Positions 53,001 through 63,666 of a DNA stretch of 64,000 bases are shown here, one piece after another. Position 1 is the first letter of the stretch. Each line of letters starts with the position of its first letter. Below the pieces are notes generated by a model. That model made no database searches. It was not told the DNA's origin and saw only the letters and a list, made by a program, of their open reading frames with translations. A program made the translations under genes and the position numbers. The DNA is from Frigidibacter sp. SD6-1 (GTDB lineage: Bacteria; Pseudomonadota; Alphaproteobacteria; Rhodobacterales; Rhodobacteraceae), in the NCBI RefSeq assembly GCF_030143255.1, contig NZ_JARJNR010000006.1, forward strand, positions 124,001 through 188,000, given 5' to 3'.

Positions 53001-53015
53001 TGCAAGAAACTTGCA
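53001..53015. promoter_or_regulatory. TGCAAG-AAA-CTTGCA palindrome upstream of luxR
   Basis: A 15-nt perfect inverted repeat with a 3-nt centre lies about 105 nt upstream of the luxR start. It is a candidate lux-box-like site or other operator; no consensus match was established. Confidence 0.35.
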
Positions 53016-53177
53016 CCCTTTTCCTGTGACGATCCGCGTACAATTACCCCGGTTTGGGGGCGTTTCTGTGGCGGAATAGCAACGATTTGAAGAGTCGGGC
53101 ACGCAACTCGGCGATTCGCCGCGCATCGGCGGGGCGCAATCCAACCTCCGATTGATTCGGGGGCGACCCGCCCCTGA

Positions 53178-53215
53178 AAACGAAAACCCCGCCGGTTCCG
53201 GCGGGGTTTTCGTTT
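53178..53215. terminator. Bidirectional terminator after rplQ
   Basis: An 18-bp perfect stem with a TT centre (AAACGAAAACCCCGCCGG and complement). The GGGGTTTTCGTTT end gives a T-rich tail on both strands. It ends the spc/alpha ribosomal operon 18 nt after the rplQ stop and insulates luxR. Confidence 0.9.
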
Positions 53216-53232
53216 CTTTGCCGTGCGGCGGA

Positions 53233-53652
53233 TCAGCCTTCCGCGGCTTCCTCGGCCTCGACGCGCGCGCGGTCGCCAGCGCCCTTGGCGCTGGTGTCGC
53301 GGTCGACGAGCTCGATGATCGCCATCGGCGCCATGTCGCCATAGCGGAAGCCCGCCTTCAGCACACGCACGCAGCCGCCGTTGCGGTCCTTGTAGCGCGG
53401 GCCGAGAATTTCGAACAGGCGCGCGACATGCTTGTCCTGCTTGAGCTGGGCAGCGGCCTGACGGCGGGCATGCAGGTCCCCGCGCTTGGCGAGCGTGATC
53501 AGCTTCTCGACGATCGGCTTCAGTTCCTTCGCCTTCGGCAGCGTGGTCTTGATCTGCTCATGCTCAATGAGCGATCCGGCCATGTTCGCGAACAACGCCT
53601 TGCGGTGTTCGTGGGTCCGGTTCAGGCGGCGGTAGCCAGCACCATGGTTCAT
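53233..53652 (-). CDS. rplQ: 50S ribosomal protein L17
   Basis: This 139-residue protein starts [20 protein letters not shown] and has the family core ([20 protein letters not shown]) in the first 118 residues. The last 20 residues are acidic and lineage-specific. It is the last gene of the alpha operon. GGAG precedes the ATG. Confidence 0.96.
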   Translation of the reverse strand: MNHGAGYRRLNRTHEHRKALFANMAGSLIEHEQIKTTLPKAKELKPIVEKLITLAKRGDLHARRQAAAQLKQDKHVARLFEILGPRYKDRNGGCVRVLKAGFRYGDMAPMAIIELVDRDTSAKGAGDRARVEAEEAAEG

Positions 53653-53754
53653 TTCTCTCTCCTAACCTTCGTTTGCTTTGTCCGGCAGGGCTCTCGTCTC
53701 CCTGCTCACCTTGGGGCTTTCGCCCGTGCTTTCCCCGGCCATCCGGGCATTTTC

Positions 53755-53782
53755 GTAGGATGGGCAATATTGCCCATCCTAC
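53755..53782. repeat. GTAGGATGGGCAAT perfect palindrome
   Basis: 28 bp, GTAGGATGGGCAAT followed by its exact reverse complement. It starts 3 nt beyond the rpoA stop (minus strand). Identical to 59331-59358 and related to the arms at 16696-16765. Confidence 0.9.
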
Positions 53783-53785
53783 CGA

Positions 53786-54802
53786 TCAGAATTGATCCTC
53801 GAAGCGCTTGGCAAGGTCTTCGATATTCTCCGGCGGCCAGTCCTCGACATCCATCCCCAGATGCAGGCCCATGCCGGAAAGCACTTCCTTGATCTCGTTC
53901 AGCGACTTGCGGCCGAAGTTCGGGGTGCGCAGCATCTCGGCTTCGGTTTTCTGGATCAGGTCGCCGATATAGACGATATTGTCGTTCTTCAGGCAGTTGG
54001 CCGAACGGACCGACAGTTCCAGTTCGTCGACCTTCTTCAGCAGCAGCGGGTTGAACTCCAGCCCGTCGTCCGCATCCGCCTTCGAGGCCGCTTCCGGCTC
54101 GTCGAAGTTGACGAAGATGCCCAGCTGGTCCTGCAGGATGCGCGCGGCATAGGCCACCGCATCCTCGGGCGTCAGCGAGCCGTCGGTGTCGATCTTCATC
54201 GTCAGCTTGTCATAATCCAGCACCTGGCCCTCGCGGGTCGGCTGAACCTCGTAGCTCACACGCTTGACCGGCGAATAGATCGCATCGATCGGGATAAGGC
54301 CGATCGGCGCATCCTCGGGGCGGTTCTTGTCGGCCGAGACATATCCCTTGCCGGTCTCGACGGTCAGTTCCATGAAGAGATCCGCACCATCGTCGAGGTG
54401 GCAGATCACATGGTCCTTGTTCAGAACCTCGATTCCGTTCGATTCCGAAATTTCCGCAGCCGTCACGACGCCCGGGCCCTTGGCAGAGATCGACAGGCGC
54501 TTCGGCCCCTCGACTTCCATCTTCAGGCTGACGCCTTTCAGGTTCAGAACGATGTCGGTGACATCTTCGCGCACGCCTGCGACGGACGAGAACTCATGCA
54601 GAACGTTGTCGATCTGGACGCTGGTGATCGCAGCGCCCTGCAGCGACGACATCAGAACGCGGCGCAGCGCGTTGCCGAGCGTCAGGCCAAAGCCCCGCTC
54701 CAGCGGTTCGGCGACCAGCGTCGCCTGACGGGCCGGATCCTTGCCAGGCCGCACGTCGAGTTGCGCGGGCTTGATCAGGTTTTCCCAATTCTTGTGGATC
54801 AT
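53786..54802 (-). CDS. rpoA: RNA polymerase subunit alpha
   Basis: This 338-residue subunit starts [17 protein letters not shown], with GGAGG 8 nt upstream. The N-terminal domain dimerises and binds beta (residues 1-230). The C-terminal domain contacts UP elements and activators and includes [17 protein letters not shown] and [15 protein letters not shown] 5-residue longer start at 54817 is unlikely. A repeat follows its stop before rplQ. Confidence 0.96.
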   Translation of the reverse strand: MIHKNWENLIKPAQLDVRPGKDPARQATLVAEPLERGFGLTLGNALRRVLMSSLQGAAITSVQIDNVLHEFSSVAGVREDVTDIVLNLKGVSLKMEVEGPKRLSISAKGPGVVTAAEISESNGIEVLNKDHVICHLDDGADLFMELTVETGKGYVSADKNRPEDAPIGLIPIDAIYSPVKRVSYEVQPTREGQVLDYDKLTMKIDTDGSLTPEDAVAYAARILQDQLGIFVNFDEPEAASKADADDGLEFNPLLLKKVDELELSVRSANCLKNDNIVYIGDLIQKTEAEMLRTPNFGRKSLNEIKEVLSGMGLHLGMDVEDWPPENIEDLAKRFEDQF

Positions 54803-54917
54803 GCGTTTCGCCTCCATTCTTGCCCGTCACCCATGTCCAGAGGTGAAGGACGCCCGAGGGATCAAACAAATAGTCCGGGCCGCGAGAAATCCCGCGACCC
54901 GGTTCTTTCCGAATGCG

Positions 54918-55313
54918 TCAGACGCGGCGCCGCTTCGGCGGGCGGCAGCCATTGTGGGCGATCGGCGTCACGTCGCGGATCGACGTGATGTTGAAGCCCA
55001 CGGCGGCCAGCGCGCGGAGCGCCGATTCACGGCCCGAACCGGGGCCCTGAACTTCGACTTCCAGCGTCTTCAGACCATGTTCCTGCGCCTTCTTGCCTGC
55101 GTCTTCGGCGGCCATCTGGGCGGCATAGGGGGTCGATTTGCGCGATCCCTTGAAGCCCATGGTGCCGGCCGACGACCAGGCAATTGCATTGCCCTGCACG
55201 TCCGAGATCAGGATCTTGGTGTTGTTGAAGGAAGAATTCACATGAGCAACGCCAGCGGCGATGTTCTTGCGCTCTTTCCGCTTCATGCGGGTCGCTTTGG
55301 TATCACGTGCCAT
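54918..55313 (-). CDS. rpsK: 30S ribosomal protein S11
   Basis: This 131-residue protein has [31 protein letters not shown] and the C-terminal [18 protein letters not shown], all S11 hallmarks. It binds the 16S platform. It lies between rpsM and rpoA, in the usual order. Confidence 0.96.
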   Translation of the reverse strand: MARDTKATRMKRKERKNIAAGVAHVNSSFNNTKILISDVQGNAIAWSSAGTMGFKGSRKSTPYAAQMAAEDAGKKAQEHGLKTLEVEVQGPGSGRESALRALAAVGFNITSIRDVTPIAHNGCRPPKRRRV

Positions 55314-55328
55314 CTTCGAGCGCTCCCC

Positions 55329-55697
55329 TTACTTCTTCTTGCCGGCGATCGGCTTCGCCGGGCCCTTGCGGGTGCGGGCGTTGGTGTGGGTGCGCTGGCC
55401 GCGAACCGGCAGGTTCTTGCGGTGACGGAGGCCGCGGTAGCAGCCGAGGTCCATCAGACGCTTGATGTTCATCGTGACTTCGCGGCGAAGGTCGCCTTCG
55501 ACGGTCAGGTTCGCGTCGATATATTCGCGGATCGCCAGAACCTCGGCGTCGGCAAGCTCGTTCACGCGACGCGCGCGGTCGATCTTGAGAGATGCGCAGA
55601 TCTGTTCGGCGAACATCGGGCCGATGCCATGGATATACTGAAGGGCGATGGGGACGCGTTTCCCCGTCGGAATGTTGACGCCAGCAATACGTGCCAC
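55329..55697 (-). CDS. rpsM: 30S ribosomal protein S13
   Basis: This 122-residue protein begins at a GTG ([13 protein letters not shown]) preceded by AAAGGAC. A longer in-frame frame to 55751 would add 18 residues not found in S13. Family text includes LQYIHGIGP and [26 protein letters not shown]. It contacts the P-site tRNA. rpsM-rpsK are 15 nt apart. Confidence 0.95.
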   Translation of the reverse strand: MARIAGVNIPTGKRVPIALQYIHGIGPMFAEQICASLKIDRARRVNELADAEVLAIREYIDANLTVEGDLRREVTMNIKRLMDLGCYRGLRHRKNLPVRGQRTHTNARTRKGPAKPIAGKKK

Positions 55698-55864
55698 GCG
55701 TATGTCCTTTCGTTGCGGTTCCGTCGTACCAGAACCTTTTTTCACAACCATGGGCCCGGAGGTGCGAACCTTCGGACCCGCTTGTCCGCCTTGCGGCGGA
55801 AATCCGCCAAATCTAGGCGATTCTCGTTAGAGACGCCGTGAACTAGTGGGTTTAGCGGTGAAGG

Positions 55865-56524
55865 TCAAGCCGCCGATTGCTGATCCAGAATCTCGGCCAA
55901 TGCACCAGCGACCGCGCCGATCTCCGCCAGCCCGTCCACGGTGAAAAGATCGCCGAGCGCATAGTAATAGCCGATCAGCGGCGAGGTCTTCTTGTAGTAC
56001 TCCATCAGCCTGACCTTCAGGCTTTCCGCATTGTCGTCGGCCCGGCGCTTCATGTCGGTCGAACCGCAGACATCGCAGGTGCCCGCGACCTTCGTGGGCC
56101 TGGTCTCGTCGTGATAGACCTCGCCGCAATTGCCGCAGGTGAAGCGGCCCGAAATGCGGCGGACGAGTGCCTCGTCATCCACCCGCATCTCGATCACGGC
56201 GCTCAGATCCTGCCCCGACCGCCGGAGCATGGCGCCAAGGGCGTCTGCCTGGCCGAGCGTGCGGGGAAAACCGTCGAAGATGAAGCCGGTACCGCCCGCG
56301 CCCCTCATCTTCTCCTCGATCAGGCCGATGACGATCTCGTCGGTGACCAGGTCGCCGCGGTCCATGACCTCGGCGACCCTCTTTCCCATCTCCGTCCCAC
56401 TGGTACGCGCCTCGCGCAGCATGTCGCCCGTCGACAGCTGCACCATGCCGCGTTCTTCCACGAGTTTGCGGGCTTGCGTTCCCTTGCCCGCGCCCGGCGG
56501 TCCCAGCAGGATGATGTTCTTCAT
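55865..56524 (-). CDS. adk: Adenylate kinase with four-cysteine LID
   Basis: This 219-residue enzyme interconverts ATP and AMP with 2 ADP. It has the P-loop [29 protein letters not shown], and a long LID. The LID carries two CxxC pairs (CGNC at about 128 and CDVC at about 148), which should bind structural zinc, as known for Paracoccus adenylate kinase. It follows secY by 7 nt. Confidence 0.95.
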   Translation of the reverse strand: MKNIILLGPPGAGKGTQARKLVEERGMVQLSTGDMLREARTSGTEMGKRVAEVMDRGDLVTDEIVIGLIEEKMRGAGGTGFIFDGFPRTLGQADALGAMLRRSGQDLSAVIEMRVDDEALVRRISGRFTCGNCGEVYHDETRPTKVAGTCDVCGSTDMKRRADDNAESLKVRLMEYYKKTSPLIGYYYALGDLFTVDGLAEIGAVAGALAEILDQQSAA

Positions 56525-56531
56525 TAAGACC

Positions 56532-57893
<1,362 letters not shown>

Positions 57894-57994
57894 TTTCGTC
57901 TCTTTCAAGTCAGCGCCGCCGAACCGGTCTCCGGTCGGCGGCGCCTGGAAAAACCTTGACCTATGTAAGCGGCAGGACCGCCGCCCGCAACGGC

Positions 57995-58465
57995 TTATTC
58001 GGCCGCAGCTGCCGCAACTTTCAGCGAGCCGCCGGCTTTCTCGACCGCCGCGACCGCCGAGGCGGAGGCACCGGTGACCGAAAGGGTGAGCTTCGCCTTG
58101 ATCTCGCCCTTGGCGAGGATGCGGATGCCGTCGAACTTGCGCGAGGTCAGGCCGGCGGCGACCAGGATGTCCTCGGTGATCTCCGATTTCGCGTCGAGCT
58201 TGCCTGCGTCGACGAACTTCTGGATCAGGCCGAGGTTGATGACGGCGAATTTCTTCTGGTTGGGCTTGTTGAAGCCCCGCTTCGGCAGGCGCCGGTAGAG
58301 CGGCATCTGGCCGCCTTCATAGCCACCGAGTGCCACGCCCGAACGCGAGGTCTGGCCCTTGATACCGCGGCCGGCGGTCTTGCCCTTGCCCGAACCCGGA
58401 CCACGCGCGACGCGCTTGGATTTCTTGGCGGCACCGGGATTGTCCCGGAGTTCATTCAGTTTCAT
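57995..58465 (-). CDS. rplO: 50S ribosomal protein L15
   Basis: This 156-residue protein starts [22 protein letters not shown], with the glycine-rich [22 protein letters not shown] loop and [15 protein letters not shown]. It binds 23S rRNA. Normally rpmD lies directly upstream, but here 900 bp with a foreign gene intervenes. Confidence 0.95.
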   Translation of the reverse strand: MKLNELRDNPGAAKKSKRVARGPGSGKGKTAGRGIKGQTSRSGVALGGYEGGQMPLYRRLPKRGFNKPNQKKFAVINLGLIQKFVDAGKLDAKSEITEDILVAAGLTSRKFDGIRILAKGEIKAKLTLSVTGASASAVAAVEKAGGSLKVAAAAAE

Positions 58466-58602
58466 GTCGCTTCTCCTTGCCGGATGCGGCCCCCGAGCGA
58501 CGGGAGTGGGCCGAACACGGCGTTTCTTGGTGTTGAGTCGGGGCCCGATGGCCCGACCGGGGGGCTATAGACGCTTGGGCAGCGTGTGGCAAGTCCGCGG
58601 AA

Positions 58603-58661
58603 CTCGTCGAGCACTTCGTGCACTCCTCGGGCTCCGACGAGAGCACGAAGTGCCCGAGGAG
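58603..58661. repeat. Inverted pair of CTCnTCG intergenic repeats
   Basis: Copy one (58603-58629, plus) runs CTCGTCGAGC, ACTTCGTG, CACTCCTCG. Copy two (58635-58661, minus) runs CTCCTCGGGCACTTCGTG to CTCTCGTCG. It ends 15 nt beyond the GFA gene stop. Confidence 0.7.
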
Positions 58662-58675
58662 GATCGGATAGCGCC

Positions 58676-59116
58676 TTACGCCCCCTTCGGCCAGACGAAA
58701 CTGGGCTGAAGCCCCGAATAGACCGGACGCCCGTCTTTCGGCGCGGGATAGCCCTTCGTCTCGTCCCAGAAGGCGTGGTAGCTGGCCTTCGGGAATTTCG
58801 CATCGTCATAGCCCATGACGTTCGGCACGGCGACGCGTATGCGGCCCTCTTTGTCGTCGAGCATCAGGACGGCGTTGCACTTTTCGCACAGGCAGATTTC
58901 CAAGGGGCCGTTCGGATTGTCGGCATTGAAGGGCACCCGTTTCATCGCCGCTTCATTGCTGGTCCTGATGTCGCCATGGTTGAAGAAGGCGACATGGGTC
59001 ACCTGCTGGCCCGTCACCTTCTTGCAGACATTGCAATGGCATTCGTGATTGTCGATCGGTTCGGCGGACGCGCTGACCGGATGGTGTTCGCAGCCGCCCG
59101 CATATTTCGCTGGCAT
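58676..59116 (-). CDS. GFA-family protein (glutathione-dependent formaldehyde-activating fold)
   Basis: This 146-residue zinc protein has GGCEHHPVSASAEPIDNHECHCNVCKK (cysteine pair), and a later CLCEKCNAVLML pair, as in Gfa/CENP-V proteins, which bind glutathione adducts. A GGGAGGAAG site precedes the ATG at 59116. It interrupts the ribosomal spc order between rpmD and rplO. The function here is unknown; a link to the frmA gene at 1109 is possible but not adjacent. Confidence 0.85.
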   Translation of the reverse strand: MPAKYAGGCEHHPVSASAEPIDNHECHCNVCKKVTGQQVTHVAFFNHGDIRTSNEAAMKRVPFNADNPNGPLEICLCEKCNAVLMLDDKEGRIRVAVPNVMGYDDAKFPKASYHAFWDETKGYPAPKDGRPVYSGLQPSFVWPKGA

Positions 59117-59330
59117 GGTCTTCCTCCCTGCGGGCTCTCGGGCCCCCGTCGGGCCAGACGAGTCGCTGCCGTAGCGTAACATCGCTTCGCAGGAACGCGA
59201 AATTCCGGCAGCGACAGGCGATGTCTCGTTCGTGCCGAGGAAGGCCGCGGCCGGGACTTAGGCCAGGTGAGGAAGGGCGCGACCCGGGGCCAAAAGAAAG
59301 GGCGGGGCCGAAGCCCCGCCTTCCTGTTCC

Positions 59331-59358
59331 GTAGGATGGGCAATATTGCCCATCCTAC
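59331..59358. repeat. GTAGGATGGGCAAT perfect palindrome
   Basis: 28-bp perfect palindrome, identical to 53755-53782. It starts 3 nt beyond the rpmD stop, in the same relation as the copy after rpoA, and separates rpmD from the GFA gene. Confidence 0.9.
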
Positions 59359-59361
59359 CGT

Positions 59362-59556
59362 TTAGCCGCGCTCTTCGACGATGCGCACCAGATGGCTGAT
59401 CTTGTTGACCATGCCACGGACGGCGGGCGTGTCTTCCAGTTCGCGCTGACGGCGGATCTTGTTCAGGCCGAGACCCTTGAGGGTCGCGGTCTGGATCGCC
59501 GGGCGGCGGGCGGCCGAGGCATATTGCTCGACGACGATGGTTTTCTTCTTCGCCAT
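59362..59556 (-). CDS. rpmD: 50S ribosomal protein L30
   Basis: This 64-residue protein has the L30 signature [21 protein letters not shown] followed by the [18 protein letters not shown] helix. It follows rpsE by 4 nt. The REP-like palindrome is at its 3' end. Confidence 0.95.
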   Translation of the reverse strand: MAKKKTIVVEQYASAARRPAIQTATLKGLGLNKIRRQRELEDTPAVRGMVNKISHLVRIVEERG

Positions 59557-59560
59557 GGTC

Positions 59561-60130
59561 TCAGGCCTCCGCCGCTTCAGCCGCTTCCGGCTTCTTCAGG
59601 ATGTCGGCCACCTTCTTGCCACGACGCTGCGCGACCATGCGGGGGCTGGCTTCCTTCTTCAGACCGTCCATCGTGGCGCGGATCATGTTGTAGGGGTTCT
59701 GCGAGCCGAGCGACTTCGCCACCACGTCCTGGATGCCCAGCATTTCGAACACGGCGCGCATCGGACCGCCGGCGATGATGCCGGTACCGGCTACCGCGGT
59801 GCGGATCACGACCTTGCCCGCGCCATGACGGCCTTCGACGTCATGGTGAACGGTGCGGCCGTCGCGCAGCGGAATGCGCACGAGCGAGCGCTTCGCCTGC
59901 TCGGTCGCCTTGCGGATCGCTTCCGGCACTTCCTTGGCCTTGCCCTTGCCGAAGCCCACACGGCCGCGCTGATCACCGACCACCACGAGGGCCGCGAAGC
60001 CAAAGCGCTTGCCGCCCTTGACGGTCTTCGACACGCGGTTGATCGCGACGAGGCGATCGGCGAATTCCGGGGTTTCCTCGCGGTCGCGACGGTCTTCGCG
60101 ACGCTCCCGGCGGTTTTCTCTCTCTGCCAT
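59561..60130 (-). CDS. rpsE: 30S ribosomal protein S5
   Basis: This 189-residue protein has a charged N-terminal extension ([16 protein letters not shown]), the dsRBD-like domain with [22 protein letters not shown] and the C-terminal [21 protein letters not shown] domain. It supports translation fidelity. The upstream start at 60175 is rejected. Confidence 0.95.
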   Translation of the reverse strand: MAERENRRERREDRRDREETPEFADRLVAINRVSKTVKGGKRFGFAALVVVGDQRGRVGFGKGKAKEVPEAIRKATEQAKRSLVRIPLRDGRTVHHDVEGRHGAGKVVIRTAVAGTGIIAGGPMRAVFEMLGIQDVVAKSLGSQNPYNMIRATMDGLKKEASPRMVAQRRGKKVADILKKPEAAEAAEA

Positions 60131-60252
60131 CAGGCATTCCTTCATGGTGGCGCAGCATGGCGCCGTTTGGGCCAATCCTGGTGTCCCCGCCCGAAGCGAG
60201 GACCCGGATCATCGGGGTGGCACGCCCATTCGAGGGGGCGCCACCCGCCTTG

Positions 60253-60612
60253 TCAGAACTTCAGACCGCCCTCGCGGGCCGCGTCTGCAAGTGCCTTGAT
60301 CTTGCCGTGGAAGAGGAAGCCGCCACGGTCGAAGTAGCAAACTTCGACACCGGCCTTCTTCGCCCGTTCGGCAATCGCCGCGCCGACTTTCGCCGCCGCT
60401 TCGACATTGTTCTTGCCGATCACGCCCAGATCCTTTTCGAGGCTCGAGGCGGCGGCAAGGGTGACGCCCTTCACATCGTCGATCAGCTGAACGCTGATGT
60501 TCTTCGAAGAGCGATGGACAGACAGGCGCGCACGCCCGTCAGCCATCTTGCGAAGCTTGTTCCGAACGCGCAGGCGGCGCTTGAGGAACAGTTCCCTTTT
60601 GCTGTTAGCCAT
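60253..60612 (-). CDS. rplR: 50S ribosomal protein L18
   Basis: This 119-residue 5S rRNA-binding protein has [28 protein letters not shown] and [23 protein letters not shown]. It is 12 nt from rplF. The 122-bp gap to rpsE has a GGTGGC/GCCACC hairpin. Confidence 0.95.
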   Translation of the reverse strand: MANSKRELFLKRRLRVRNKLRKMADGRARLSVHRSSKNISVQLIDDVKGVTLAAASSLEKDLGVIGKNNVEAAAKVGAAIAERAKKAGVEVCYFDRGGFLFHGKIKALADAAREGGLKF

Positions 60613-60624
60613 TTTTTCGCGTCC

Positions 60625-61158
60625 TTACTTCTTCTTGCCTTCCTTGCGGAAGATGAACTCGCCCTTGTACTTGATCCCCTTGCCCTTGTAGGGCTCGGGC
60701 GCACGCCATTCGCGGATATTGGCCGCGACCTGGCCGACGAGCTGCGGGTCGATCCCTTCCACGACGATCTCGGTCTGCTTCGGGGTCGTGACGGTCACGC
60801 CCTTCGGCACTTCGAAATTCACTTCGTGGCTGTAACCGAGCGACAGTTTCAGGACGTTGCCCTGGATCGCCGCACGGTAACCGACGCCGCTGATCTCGAG
60901 CTCTTTCTTGAAACCGCTGGTAACGCCGGTCACGAGATTCTCGATCATCGACCGCGACATGCCCCATTGCTGACGGGCACGCTTCGAGGTGCCACGGGGG
61001 GCAACCGAAACGCTGCCGTCCGCGATCGTGATGGTCACGTCGTCAGTGGCGGTGAAGCTCAGCGTGCCCTTGGGGCCCTTCACTTCGACGGTCTGGCCGC
61101 TCAGGTTGGCGGTGACGCCGGCCGGAACGGGAACGGGTTTCTTGCCGATACGAGACAT
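60625..61158 (-). CDS. rplF: 50S ribosomal protein L6
   Basis: This 177-residue protein begins [15 protein letters not shown]. The second domain holds the C-terminal [23 protein letters not shown]. It binds 23S rRNA near the factor site. The longer frame to 61224 is not supported. AGGAG precedes the start. Confidence 0.95.
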   Translation of the reverse strand: MSRIGKKPVPVPAGVTANLSGQTVEVKGPKGTLSFTATDDVTITIADGSVSVAPRGTSKRARQQWGMSRSMIENLVTGVTSGFKKELEISGVGYRAAIQGNVLKLSLGYSHEVNFEVPKGVTVTTPKQTEIVVEGIDPQLVGQVAANIREWRAPEPYKGKGIKYKGEFIFRKEGKKK

Positions 61159-61168
61159 TGACCCCTCC

Positions 61169-61567
61169 TTAGAACACGGTGCAGAGCACTTCGCCGCCGA
61201 CATTGGCGGTCCGTGCTGCTGCATCCGACATCACGCCGCGCGGCGTGGAGACGATCGAAAGGCCGAGGCCATTGCGGACCGACGGGATGTCCTTGACCGA
61301 GGCATAGACGCGACGGCCAGGCTTGGACACGCGCTTCAGCTCGCGGATGACCGGGGTGCCTTCGAAGTACTTCAGGCTGATTTCCAGTTCCGGCATGCCA
61401 TTGGCCGCCTCGACCTTCTCATAGCCACGGATGAAACCTTCATCCTTCAGCACGTCAAGAACCCAGGCGCGCAGCTTGGAAGCGGGCGACCGGACGGTGG
61501 ATTTGCCACGCATCTGCGCGTTGCGGATACGGGTCAGCATATCGCCGAGAGGATCGTTCATCGACAT
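61169..61567 (-). CDS. rpsH: 30S ribosomal protein S8
   Basis: This 132-residue protein starts [18 protein letters not shown] and ends with [23 protein letters not shown], as expected for S8. It binds helix 21 of 16S rRNA and in related bacteria also represses the spc operon. GGAGG precedes the ATG. Confidence 0.96.
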   Translation of the reverse strand: MSMNDPLGDMLTRIRNAQMRGKSTVRSPASKLRAWVLDVLKDEGFIRGYEKVEAANGMPELEISLKYFEGTPVIRELKRVSKPGRRVYASVKDIPSVRNGLGLSIVSTPRGVMSDAAARTANVGGEVLCTVF

Positions 61568-61579
61568 GTCTCGACCTCC

Positions 61580-61885
61580 TTACCAGCTCGACTTGACCAT
61601 GCCGGGGATCTGGCCGAACGAGGCCAGGTCGCGCAGCATGATCCGCGAGAGCTTGAGTTTGCGGTAGTAGGCGTGCGGGCGGCCAGTGAGCTGGCAGCGA
61701 TTGTGGATCCGCGTCGCCGACGAGTTGCGGGGCATTTCAGCCAGTTTCAGGGTCGCCTTGAAGCGCTCTTCCATCGGCTTGGACTGGTCTGCGATCACCG
61801 CTTTCAGCGCGGCGCGCTTGGCAGCATGCTGCTTGACAAGCTTGGCGCGCTTCACTTCGCGGTTCACCATGGATTTCTTAGCCAT
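61580..61885 (-). CDS. rpsN: 30S ribosomal protein S14 (zinc-free type)
   Basis: This 101-residue long form lacks the four-cysteine zinc ribbon; only [24 protein letters not shown] remains. The long form is the C-minus class. It is 12 nt from rpsH. Confidence 0.95.
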   Translation of the reverse strand: MAKKSMVNREVKRAKLVKQHAAKRAALKAVIADQSKPMEERFKATLKLAEMPRNSSATRIHNRCQLTGRPHAYYRKLKLSRIMLRDLASFGQIPGMVKSSW

Positions 61886-61902
61886 ATATCGTTCCTCCGC
61901 GA

Positions 61903-62463
61903 TCAGCTGTTGAAGGGCATGTTGAACTGCTTCAACAGGCTCTTCGCTTCCGCGTCGGTCGGCGCGGTGGTGCAGATGATGATGTCCATGCCGAGAACTT
62001 CGTCGACCTTGTCGAAGTCGATCTCGGGGAACACGATATGTTCCTTGAGGCCCATCGCGTAGTTGCCGCGGCCATCGAACGCCGTGCCCTTCACGCCGCG
62101 GAAGTCGCGGACGCGCGGCAGGGCGACGTTGATCAGACGGTCGAGGAATTCGTACATCCGGTCGCCACGCAGCGTGACCTTGCAGCCCAGCGGCATGTCT
62201 TCACGGACGCGGAAGCCCGCGATCGAATTCTTGGCCTTGGTGATGACAGCCTTCTGGCCGGCGATCGCGGAGAGTTCCTCAGCCGCGTTCTTGACCTTCT
62301 TGGTGTCCTTCACCGCTTCGCCGACGCCCATGTTCAGGACGATCTTGTCCAGACGCGGGATCTGCATGTCGTTCTTGTAGCCGAACTCTTCCTTGAGCGC
62401 GGCACGGATTTGACCCTTGTAGTGCGCCTTGAGGCGCGGGGTATAGGTTTGCGCGTCCAGCAT
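61903..62463 (-). CDS. rplE: 50S ribosomal protein L5
   Basis: This 186-residue protein has [42 protein letters not shown] and [17 protein letters not shown]. It binds 5S rRNA. Its first base is shared with the rplX stop (TGATG), so the two are coupled. Confidence 0.96.
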   Translation of the reverse strand: MLDAQTYTPRLKAHYKGQIRAALKEEFGYKNDMQIPRLDKIVLNMGVGEAVKDTKKVKNAAEELSAIAGQKAVITKAKNSIAGFRVREDMPLGCKVTLRGDRMYEFLDRLINVALPRVRDFRGVKGTAFDGRGNYAMGLKEHIVFPEIDFDKVDEVLGMDIIICTTAPTDAEAKSLLKQFNMPFNS

Positions 62464-62768
62464 CAGATCGCCTCCCCGGTGGTCTTGGCGAAGCGGACCT
62501 TCTTGTCACCTTCCATGCGGAAGCCGACGCGGGTGGCCTTGCCGTTCTTGTCCATGAGCGCGAGGTTCGACAGGTCGATCGGCATCGCCTTCGGCTGGCG
62601 GCCGCCCTGGCTCGTCTGGGTCTGGCGCGTATGGCGGATCGCGACGTTCACGCCATCGACCACGGCCTTGCCGGCCTTGGGGTCAACGGACTGGATCTCG
62701 CCCTTCTTGCCCTTGTCCTTGCCGGTGAGCACGACGACATTGTCGCCTTTGCGGAGTTTCGCGGCCAT
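62463..62768 (-). CDS. rplX: 50S ribosomal protein L24
   Basis: This 101-residue KOW-domain protein begins [23 protein letters not shown], and the [13 protein letters not shown] end is typical. The ATG at 62768 overlaps the rplN stop by one base; a GTG one codon upstream is unlikely. Confidence 0.95.
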   Translation of the reverse strand: MAAKLRKGDNVVVLTGKDKGKKGEIQSVDPKAGKAVVDGVNVAIRHTRQTQTSQGGRQPKAMPIDLSNLALMDKNGKATRVGFRMEGDKKVRFAKTTGEAI

Positions 62769-63136
62769 CACAGCACCTCCGGCGCAAGCGAGATGATCTT
62801 CATGAAGTTCTTGGCGCGCAGCTCGCGCACGACCGGCCCGAAGATACGGGTGCCGACCGGTTCGCCCTGGTTGTTCAGGATGACGGCGGCGTTACGGTCG
62901 AAGCGGATCGACGTGCCGTCTTCACGACGGACTTCTTTGGCGGTGCGCACGACGACGGCCTTGCGGACGTCACCTTTCTTCACGCGACCGCGCGGGATGG
63001 CTTCCTTGACCGACACCACGATGATGTCGCCGACGCTGGCGTAGCGGCGGTGGGAACCACCCAGAACCTTGATGCACTGCACCCGGCGTGCGCCGGAGTT
63101 GTCAGCAACATCCAGATTGGTCTGCATCTGGATCAT
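62768..63136 (-). CDS. rplN: 50S ribosomal protein L14
   Basis: This 122-residue protein starts [28 protein letters not shown] and has [21 protein letters not shown]. It sits at the subunit interface. It is coupled to rplX. Confidence 0.97.
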   Translation of the reverse strand: MIQMQTNLDVADNSGARRVQCIKVLGGSHRRYASVGDIIVVSVKEAIPRGRVKKGDVRKAVVVRTAKEVRREDGTSIRFDRNAAVILNNQGEPVGTRIFGPVVRELRAKNFMKIISLAPEVL

Positions 63137-63219
63137 TTGGTTTCTCCCGACCTTTGGAGACTAGGCTGCAGCGCCAAGCCCCAGGGTTTCGATTGACGAA
63201 AGACAGCTTCGCCGGGGCC

Positions 63220-63453
63220 TCAGGCCTCGACAACCACCGTCCAGCGCTTGGTTTTCGAGATCGGCGCACATTCTTCGATACGAACCGTATCGCCGACCTT
63301 GAACTTGTTGTCCGCGTCATGGGCGCGGTATTTCTTGGTTTTCCGCACCGTCTTTTGCAGCAGCGGATGCTTGAAGCGGCGCTCGACCAGAACGGTGATC
63401 GTCTGCTCGTTCTTGTCCGAGGTCACGACGCCTTGCAGGATACGTTTGGGCAT
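63220..63453 (-). CDS. rpsQ: 30S ribosomal protein S17
   Basis: This 77-residue protein has [26 protein letters not shown] and the C-terminal [15 protein letters not shown]. It binds 16S helix 11. It is separated from rpmC by 12 nt. Confidence 0.96.
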   Translation of the reverse strand: MPKRILQGVVTSDKNEQTITVLVERRFKHPLLQKTVRKTKKYRAHDADNKFKVGDTVRIEECAPISKTKRWTVVVEA

Positions 63454-63465
63454 TTCGTCGGTCCC

Positions 63466-63666
63466 TTACTTCGCAGCTTCTTGGGCTTTTTGGTTCAGCA
63501 CCGTCTTGATGCGCGCCGCGTCCTTGCGGACGGCGTTCATGCGGGCGGTGTTCTCGATCTGGCCGGTGGCCTGACGGAAGCGCAGGTTGAAGGCTTCCTT
63601 CTTGAGCGCGACCAGGTCCTCACGGAGCTGATCGGGGGTCTTCGAACGCAGTTCAGCGGCTTTCAT
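63466..63666 (-). CDS. rpmC: 50S ribosomal protein L29
   Basis: This 66-residue helical protein starts [30 protein letters not shown]. It lies at the tunnel exit. AAAGGAAAGA precedes the ATG. It is the first gene of this ribosomal cluster; its usual neighbour rplP is not present upstream within the window. Confidence 0.95.
   Translation of the reverse strand: MKAAELRSKTPDQLREDLVALKKEAFNLRFRQATGQIENTARMNAVRKDAARIKTVLNQKAQEAAK

Larger units (their letters stand above)
52897..53232. other. Gene-free stretch between luxR and rplQ
   Basis: The first 90 nt (to about 52990) are AT-rich and probably hold the luxR promoter. TGCAAGAAACTTGCA lies at 53001-53015. From 53040 to 53170 I see nothing recognisable. 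A strong terminator occupies 53178-53215. A 151-residue frame crossing the region (52887-53342, minus) has no protein-like composition. Confidence 0.7.

Noticed and set aside
52887-53342. 151-residue minus-strand frame between luxR and rplQ
   Set aside because: It crosses the strong terminator and the end of rplQ in another frame, with no protein-like pattern.
58452-58646. 64-residue minus-strand frame upstream of rplO
   Set aside because: It overlaps the rplO start and the repeat element, and the composition is that of non-coding DNA.
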